Of a stretch of DNA of 61,776 nt, positions 56,267 to 61,776 are shown one piece after another. A model generated the notes under the pieces. That model was given only the letters and a program-made list of their open reading frames with translations, had not been told where the DNA came from and searched no databases. The number at the start of each line of letters is the position of its first letter. Position 1 is the first letter of the stretch. The stretch covers positions 1 through 61,776 of the forward strand of contig CAZSHX010000019.1 of assembly GCA_964606895.1 (NCBI GenBank). The letters run 5' to 3'. The stretch is from CAZSHX01 sp964606895 (GTDB taxonomy: Bacteria > Bacteroidota > Ignavibacteria > Kapaibacteriales > UBA2268). A program made the position numbers and the translations under genes.

Positions 56267-57073
56267 TTAGATATTAATATCAATTACAACCGGACAGTGG
56301 TCCGAACCCTGAACATCAGGTTGAATTGAACATTCAGAAATTGATGATTTCAAGTTTTCAGTTATAAAATGGTAATCAATACGCCAGCCAACGTTGTTCT
56401 TCCTTGCCTGTCCTCTTGCACTCCACCATGTATAGTTGCCGCCTTCGCTGTTGAACAATCTGAAAGAATCAACAAATCCCTGCTCAATTATTTCATCAAT
56501 TTTCGCTCTTTCACTTGGCAGAAAACCCGAAATGTTTTCGTTTTCTTTAGGACGAGCCAAGTCAATTGGATGATGTGCAGTATTATAATCTCCGCAAATA
56601 ATTATTTTCCTGTCTTCATTTTGATATTTTTTCAAAAAACCGAAGATGCCGTCATAGAATTTCAGTTTGTAATCAACCCGATGATCGCCTGAAGTACCGT
56701 TTGGAAAATAAATATTGAGTAATAAAAATGAACCAAAATCAGTACCGACAATTCTCCCTTCGTCATCAAACTCGCTGATGCCAATACCCGTAAATATATT
56801 TATTGGCTGGATTTTAGAAAAAGTGACAACACCACTATATCCGGCTCTTGTTTTGCAGGAACTGTAAGCAGGAAAATATCCAACGGGACACAGTTTATCG
56901 GCATCAATCTGTTCAGGGGAAGCTTTTGTTTCCTGAAGACAGATAATATCGGGATTTTCCTTAGTTATGTATTCGAAAAGTTTGTTGTCTCTCGAAATAA
57001 CATCGTATCTTTTACTTGGATTTTGACCGGTTATTGAGCGGTATCCATTTATATTCCAGGTAATTATCTTCAT
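56267..57073 (-). CDS. Exodeoxyribonuclease III
   Basis: 268 residues of the EEP nuclease family: ITWNINGYRS (Asn), CLQETKASPEQ (catalytic Glu), YFPNG, GDYNTAHHPIDLARP, WWSARGQARKNNVGWRIDY and GSDHCPVV (catalytic Asp-His). It acts in base-excision repair as an AP endonuclease and 3'-exonuclease; ExoA and XthA subtypes cannot be separated with certainty by eye. It heads the CHASE2/FecR gene run with a 2-bp gap. Confidence 0.93.
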   Translation of the reverse strand: MKIITWNINGYRSITGQNPSKRYDVISRDNKLFEYITKENPDIICLQETKASPEQIDADKLCPVGYFPAYSSCKTRAGYSGVVTFSKIQPINIFTGIGISEFDDEGRIVGTDFGSFLLLNIYFPNGTSGDHRVDYKLKFYDGIFGFLKKYQNEDRKIIICGDYNTAHHPIDLARPKENENISGFLPSERAKIDEIIEQGFVDSFRLFNSEGGNYTWWSARGQARKNNVGWRIDYHFITENLKSSISECSIQPDVQGSDHCPVVIDINI

Positions 57074-57160
57074 GTTCTTAATAGTTATTTGAAAAAAAGT
57101 GATAATTGAAATTAATATTTGAGAAAGCTATAATGTGCTAAAAATAATGTAAAGGAAAAA

Positions 57161-58762
57161 TTAGAATTTTTTCATTGGAATTGTGAAATAGAAAGAAGTT
57201 CCCTTTCCAACAATACTTTCAACCCAAATTTTTCCATGATTCTTTTCAATCAAATCTTTGCATAACAGCAACCCTAATCCTGTTCCCTTCTCTTCGGATG
57301 TTCCTGAAGTAGAGATATTCTCTCCTAATTGAAAAAGTTTGCCGATTTTCTCCTTTGAAATTCCGACACCATTGTCGTTAACTGAATAAACGATTTCATT
57401 TCCACGTTCTTTTGCAGAAACTCTAATTTTGCCGTCTTTTTTTGTGAACTTGATAGAATTGGAAATCAAATTTCTAATAACGGTGTTCAAAATATTTAAA
57501 TCAGTAAAAACAGAAATATCATTACTGATTTCTGTCTCGATTTTGATTCCCTTCATATCTGCATTTAATTTCAGAAGAGATATCACTAAATCTGTTATCT
57601 GAGCTAAGTTTTCAATAGTTGGATTATAGTTCAAAGCACCTCTTTGGATACTTGACCACAAAAGAAGATTCTCGAAAAGTTTAAAAATTTGCGTTGCTGA
57701 AGAATCAATTATTTCCGATATATCACCAATCTCTTTTATATCCAGATTTTGATAATTCTTTGCTAAAATGCCCGAATATCCAAGCAAGCCCTGAAACGGA
57801 TTTTTTATATCATGAGCTATGATTGAAAAGAACTTGTCTTTGCTTGCATTCAATTCTTTAAGCTTAATTTCAGATTTTGCAAGTTTCTCGTTCACAATTG
57901 AAAGTTCTGCGGCACTTCGTTCTATTAAGGATTGTGAATGATGGAGTTCTTCAACAAGGTTTCTTAATTCTGTTTCATACAAATTTCTGACAGTGGTATC
58001 ACGAATAATTCCACAGGCACAATCTTTTCCATTCAGTCTTAGTCCCGACATTGAAAGTTCAATTGAAAAAGTCTCGCCGCTTTGGCGGTTAGCCTTCAAA
58101 TCAAGAGTGACTGAAAAGTTCTTTGAACTAATAATTCCGGATGGATTAAAAATTCCTTCATTAATCAGAACCGGTAAATCGTTTTGGTCTATTAAATTGT
58201 AAAACTTAAGATTGCCCGCTTCTTTTGAAGTATAACCAAACATTTTTGAAGCAGATTTATTCCAATATGATATTGAACCATCATTATCTACAAATATTAT
58301 TGCATCTTTAGCAGAACTGGCAATACTTTTGAATTTATCTTCGCTTTCAGAAAGTTTCAACCAAGCTTTTTGTTTATCTTGTATTGCTTCGTGCTTGAAA
58401 ATGGCAAATTCTATTAAGATAGGTAATTGCTCTTTCAGATGCTCGTCTTTAGTAACATAAGAATAAGCACCGGTTTTTTTTGCCCTGTTCACGATTTCTT
58501 TTTCGCTGTTGCTCGTGAGAAAGATTATTGGAATATTCCACCTTTTCTCAATTAGAGCGGCAGTTTGAATCCCATCAAGTTTACCTGCAAGAAAAATATC
58601 CATAATCAAAGCACTCGGCTTCAAAGTATCAAGTTCCTTCAGTACATCTTCACCTTTCCTAATAACTTTTATAACATTAAAATCGGATGACTCGAGAATC
58701 TTCCTTATATTCTTAGCAAGCACTTCATGATCTTCAACCAACAATATTTTATTTTTTTTCAT
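57161..58762 (-). CDS. Hybrid response regulator / PAS / histidine kinase
   Basis: 533 residues from ATG 58762 (MKKNKILLVEDHEVLAKN); the longer frame to 58843 overlaps the upstream gene and has no family character. Domains: REC (1-120, phospho-Asp in ALIMDIFLAG), PAS (about 150-275, DAIIFVDNDGSISYWNKSA), coiled coil, HisKA with His in FFSIIAHDIKNPFQGLLGYS, and HATPase_c (NLISNSIKFTKK, DNGVGISKEKI, GTGLGLLLCKDLI). No TM segment, so cytoplasmic. It starts 8 bp after the preceding kinase, and the two probably form one phosphorelay. Confidence 0.88.
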   Translation of the reverse strand: MKKNKILLVEDHEVLAKNIRKILESSDFNVIKVIRKGEDVLKELDTLKPSALIMDIFLAGKLDGIQTAALIEKRWNIPIIFLTSNSEKEIVNRAKKTGAYSYVTKDEHLKEQLPILIEFAIFKHEAIQDKQKAWLKLSESEDKFKSIASSAKDAIIFVDNDGSISYWNKSASKMFGYTSKEAGNLKFYNLIDQNDLPVLINEGIFNPSGIISSKNFSVTLDLKANRQSGETFSIELSMSGLRLNGKDCACGIIRDTTVRNLYETELRNLVEELHHSQSLIERSAAELSIVNEKLAKSEIKLKELNASKDKFFSIIAHDIKNPFQGLLGYSGILAKNYQNLDIKEIGDISEIIDSSATQIFKLFENLLLWSSIQRGALNYNPTIENLAQITDLVISLLKLNADMKGIKIETEISNDISVFTDLNILNTVIRNLISNSIKFTKKDGKIRVSAKERGNEIVYSVNDNGVGISKEKIGKLFQLGENISTSGTSEEKGTGLGLLLCKDLIEKNHGKIWVESIVGKGTSFYFTIPMKKF

Positions 58763-58770
58763 ATTTTTCT

Positions 58771-59937
58771 TTAATCCTGATAATCGTCTGAAGGAAATTC
58801 TAAATAAAAGCCTGCCCCATTTCCAAAATTGCTCTCGCACCAAATTTTACCTGACATTCCATCTGTTAAGCCCTTAGCAATAGCAAGTCCTAAACCGGTT
58901 GATGGTTCATTAAGTGTGGGTTTGGCACTTAACTTCATCATTTTTTGGAATAATAATTCTTTTTCTTCTTCTTTGATACCCGGTCCTTCATCTTTAATTT
59001 CAATTCTACATCTCTTTTGACTCTTAGCATCAATTTCATCAGAAATATTTATCCAAATATTCTTTTTTTCGGGAGAAAATTTAATGGCATTATTGATTAA
59101 ATTATCAAGAACTTGTTGGGTTTTATTTCTATCCGCATAAACTATTGGAGAAGAAGAATTATTTTTCAAATATATATCCAATGACTTCCGATTTGTAAAT
59201 TCTTTCAATTCAACTAAGGTTTCATCAACCAATTTGCAAATATCAAATTTACTAAAATGATAAGTGATTGTATTTTCGTCAATTCTATTAATATCAATCA
59301 TATCACTGATTATTCTAAACATGCCTTCCGAAGCAAATTTTATATCTTTAAGAAATTCAATAATTTCCTTTTCCTGAAATTGGCTGAATTTATCAATCAT
59401 CAATCTTGAAAATCCCAAAATCACATTTACAGGATTTTTCAAATCATGAGCCGCTATGGAAAGAAATGTATTTTTATCATTATTAAGCTTTTTCAGCATT
59501 TCATTTTGCTTGAGAATGATATCTTTTGAATGTTTAAGGTCAATATGAGTTCTAATCCGCACAAGCAACTCTTCAGGATTGAAAGGTTTCGTGACATAAT
59601 CAATACCACCGATTCTGAAACCTTTTACCAAATCTTCAGTCAAATTCTTTGCGGTTAGAAAAACTATTGGGATTTCTTTTGTCCGTGGATTTTTTTTCAT
59701 CCTGTCGCAAACCTCAAAACCATCCATTTTGGGCATCATTATGTCAAGAAGAATCAAATCTGGTAAAACTTTTTCAACAAAAGCAAGGGCTTCGGGTCCG
59801 CTATTTGCCACCGCAACTCTATATCCGCTTGACCTTAAAACATGTCCTAACAACTGAAGATTCTCCAGTTGGTCATCAACAACAAGGATAACAGTTCCAT
59901 CCGATTTTTCAATTTTATTCATCAACTTTTCTGTCAT
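58771..59937 (-). CDS. Response regulator / histidine kinase hybrid
   Basis: 388 residues. REC (about 14-130) has phospho-Asp in LILLDIMMPKMDGFE and the KPF motif (YVTKPFNPEELL). A short coiled linker leads to HisKA (FLSIAAHDLKNPVNVILGFS) and HATPase_c (NLINNAIKFSPE, DEGPGIKEEEKE, STGLGLAIAKGLT). No TM segment. The start ATG 59937 could also be ATG 59922. It is the first of two overlapping-function kinases; the signal input is not visible. Confidence 0.88.
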   Translation of the reverse strand: MTEKLMNKIEKSDGTVILVVDDQLENLQLLGHVLRSSGYRVAVANSGPEALAFVEKVLPDLILLDIMMPKMDGFEVCDRMKKNPRTKEIPIVFLTAKNLTEDLVKGFRIGGIDYVTKPFNPEELLVRIRTHIDLKHSKDIILKQNEMLKKLNNDKNTFLSIAAHDLKNPVNVILGFSRLMIDKFSQFQEKEIIEFLKDIKFASEGMFRIISDMIDINRIDENTITYHFSKFDICKLVDETLVELKEFTNRKSLDIYLKNNSSSPIVYADRNKTQQVLDNLINNAIKFSPEKKNIWINISDEIDAKSQKRCRIEIKDEGPGIKEEEKELLFQKMMKLSAKPTLNEPSTGLGLAIAKGLTDGMSGKIWCESNFGNGAGFYLEFPSDDYQD

Positions 59938-60075
59938 TTCTTTTTTTCTTTAAAAAGTATAATTTTCCAACATTTAATTTAAGAAATTTATTTCACTTAT
60001 GATTAAAGAATTTTTTATTATATTGTCAATTAATTCATTTTTAATTTTTTTATAAGTAAATTTTGGTTATTTATC

Positions 60076-61077
60076 ATGAAATTCGATAGAATATTTGTAA
60101 ATCTTCTAATTCTGCCTATTATTTTTGTAAGCTTCTTTACCTTAGTTCCAAATACTAATGCAAAAGAGAAAATCATAATTGCAGTTCATGGATTATCCAA
60201 CAAACCACCTGCACCTCTTTACGAAAATTGGTGGAAAGTTTCTATCTTAGAAGGTTTATTGGGAATTGATTATCCTATTGATAGCTTGAATTTTAAACTT
60301 TTTTATTGGGCAGATATGCTCTATAAAGCACCAATGCACAATGATACGAATTTTTATTTCGACGACCACTTCGATCCTGAGCCTTACACACCATCTATAG
60401 AGAAAAAATTAACCAAATATAATTGGTTCAATGAACAAATGGATGAAGCATGGGTTCGTGCTAAAAGTTTTGGTATCCAAAAAATTTATATTCCTGTTTC
60501 CAGAGAGTTTACTGACATGATTCTCGAAAAAACTCTAAGAGATTTGTCTTTCTATTTTGAAAATAATATTTTTGTAAGAACACATGATAACAAGACTATG
60601 CTTGTAAGGGATGCCATTCGACGTGAACTGATAAAAATTATCAAGGATAACGAAGATAAAGAGATTCTGTTGATTGGACACTCTATGGGTTCAATAATTG
60701 CTTATGATGTTCTGACCATGCTTCAGGAATCCAATCCAGAAATCAAAATCAAATATCTTGTAACTGTCGGTTCACCAATGGGTATTCCTCCTGTTGCCAG
60801 TAAAATGAGGTTTCTGCATGAAAATAAAAAGCTGAAAATTCCCGGTAATATTGAATCAGGCTGGTACAATTTTTCTGATCCGAATGATAAAGCGGCTTAC
60901 GATCCTTTATTAGAAGATAATTTCCAAAAAATCGGCAATGGTGTTGAAATTACTGATGAGCTTGTGACTAATGACTACATTTCCCCTGCAGGAATTCCAA
61001 ATCATCACAAAGAATTTGGTTATATGCGAACAAAAAAAATATCAAGATTAATCGAACAATTTTTAAATAACAAATAA
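60076..61077 (+). CDS. Secreted alpha/beta hydrolase (lipase-like)
   Basis: 333 residues. A signal peptide covers residues 1-30 (IFVNLLILPIIFVSFFTLVP). IIAVHGLSNKPPAP forms the oxyanion strand, and ILLIGHSMGSIIAYDVL carries the nucleophile Ser of GHSMGS near residue 203. VTVGSPMGIPPV and DKAAYDPLLEDNF (candidate Asp) and a C-terminal NHHKEFGYM (candidate His) complete the triad. Esterase or lipase activity is likely; the substrate is unknown. The subtilase gene starts 4 bp later, so the two are cotranscribed. Confidence 0.75.
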   Translation: MKFDRIFVNLLILPIIFVSFFTLVPNTNAKEKIIIAVHGLSNKPPAPLYENWWKVSILEGLLGIDYPIDSLNFKLFYWADMLYKAPMHNDTNFYFDDHFDPEPYTPSIEKKLTKYNWFNEQMDEAWVRAKSFGIQKIYIPVSREFTDMILEKTLRDLSFYFENNIFVRTHDNKTMLVRDAIRRELIKIIKDNEDKEILLIGHSMGSIIAYDVLTMLQESNPEIKIKYLVTVGSPMGIPPVASKMRFLHENKKLKIPGNIESGWYNFSDPNDKAAYDPLLEDNFQKIGNGVEITDELVTNDYISPAGIPNHHKEFGYMRTKKISRLIEQFLNNK

Positions 61078-61081
61078 ATTC

Positions 61082-61776
61082 ATGAAACAAATCTACTCAC
61101 TTTTTATTCTTATATCTGTATTGGCAATTTTTTTCCAAAGTGATTTGAATTCAAAATATTACCGCGTTTTTTACAAGGATAAAGGACCTGATAAATTTAT
61201 TATTGGTTCTTCAATCTATAATGAAACTATGAATTCACTTAGCAAAAGAGCAATTGCACGACGGAACAAAGTTTTGACTCAATCAACCCTGATTTCAATT
61301 GATGACGCTCCGGTTTACCAACCCTATATTGATTCTATAATAAAATTTGGGGGTAAACTCAGATATAGCTTGAAATGGAATAATTATTCAGTCATAGATG
61401 CTGATTCAATAATTATTGACAAAATTAAATCTTTATCTTATGTTTCTAAAATTCAGCCTACATCTTCAAAAATCAACGAATTAACCTATCAAATCCCTTC
61501 TTCAGCATCATCATCCTTTCTAAACCAAATAATGCTTGATTCAGATAATTTTAATTGTGGGTCTTTTACTTACGGTGAATCTTTAAGGCAACTGCTAATG
61601 CTTGGAATTTTACCTTTGCACGAAGCAGGTATAACCGGAGATGGAACTCTGATCGGGTTTCTTGATTCCGGATTCAGATGGCGATTATTAAATGCTCTTA
61701 GTGGTATGAAAGTTCTTGATGAATATGATTTTGTTAAACTTGACACTTTAACATCAAACAAGACTACTGATGTGCC
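61082..61776 (+). CDS. Subtilisin-like (S8) serine protease, N-terminal part
   Basis: The ATG at 61082 begins a signal peptide (MKQIYSLFILISVLAIFFQS), and the frame stays open to the right edge (231 residues). A propeptide region (SKRAIARRNKVL, SYVSKIQPTS) precedes GITGDGTLIGFLDSGFRW, the catalytic Asp segment of subtilases. His and Ser motifs lie beyond the window. Related Bacteroidota proteins carry T9SS sorting domains, which cannot be checked here. Confidence 0.78.
   Translation, partial: MKQIYSLFILISVLAIFFQSDLNSKYYRVFYKDKGPDKFIIGSSIYNETMNSLSKRAIARRNKVLTQSTLISIDDAPVYQPYIDSIIKFGGKLRYSLKWNNYSVIDADSIIIDKIKSLSYVSKIQPTSSKINELTYQIPSSASSSFLNQIMLDSDNFNCGSFTYGESLRQLLMLGILPLHEAGITGDGTLIGFLDSGFRWRLLNALSGMKVLDEYDFVKLDTLTSNKTTDV

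Overview
The window is low-GC bacterial DNA with one scaffold gap of 100 N (6668-6767). The proteins point to a member of the Bacteroidota/Chlorobiota/Ignavibacteriota (FCB) assemblage. Evidence is T9SS-type C-terminal sorting domains, SprB-type adhesin repeats, DUF4159/DUF4175 proteins, an Obg that ends after its G domain, and promoter elements of the TAnnTTTG type. A complete Flx-Hdr operon and acyl-phosphate/kinase pairs suggest anaerobic or fermentative energy metabolism. An Ignavibacteria/Kapabacteria-like lineage is my best guess; this is inference.

Layout. 1-8741 (minus): two adjacent paralogous surface proteins built of about 75-residue SprB repeats. The first runs off the left edge. 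The second is one giant gene that looks split only because of the mis-sized gap. 9183-16414: housekeeping and envelope genes (LolD-like ATPase, flippase, Obg, a miniature kinase-like protein, a homocysteine methyltransferase/MTHFR fusion, a cell-wall amidase). 16537-22390: a five-gene operon ackA-pta-MIO lyase-ptb-buk, closed by a strong terminator; the lyase has Cys instead of Ser in its MIO triad. 22504-32883: uvrB, a metallo-beta-lactamase-fold hydrolase, a gingipain-like T9SS protein, a Cys-rich DUF5714-like protein, priA, htrA, lptB. 32912-36980 (minus): TonB-dependent receptor, YfiR-like protein and a sensor kinase interrupted by one in-frame stop. 37289-43897 (minus): hdrCBA-flxDCBA, a predicted NADH-dependent electron-bifurcating complex, with a good promoter/operator arrangement upstream and a terminator downstream. 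44353-51573 (minus): two-lobed aspartyl protease, EamA transporter, DUF4175 and DUF4159 proteins, rsmG. 51661-57073 (minus): exonuclease III, two CHASE2 membrane proteins without an output domain and two FecR/TPR-like secreted proteins. 57161-59937 (minus): two response-regulator/histidine-kinase hybrids. 60076-61776 (plus): a secreted alpha/beta hydrolase and the start of a subtilisin-like protease.

How it fits together. Acetyl-CoA and butyryl- or branched-chain acyl-CoA can be turned into ATP through Pta/AckA and Ptb/Buk. Flx-Hdr can balance NADH, ferredoxin and a thiol/disulfide carrier. The rest is largely envelope biology: T9SS-secreted adhesins and proteases, LPS export, and several membrane sensor systems. 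The most unusual items are the Cys-type MIO lyase inside an acyl-kinase operon, the four-gene CHASE2/FecR module, the Flx-Hdr promoter with a dyad over its predicted start point, and the tiny kinase next to obg. I see no tRNA, rRNA, CRISPR array or insertion sequence.
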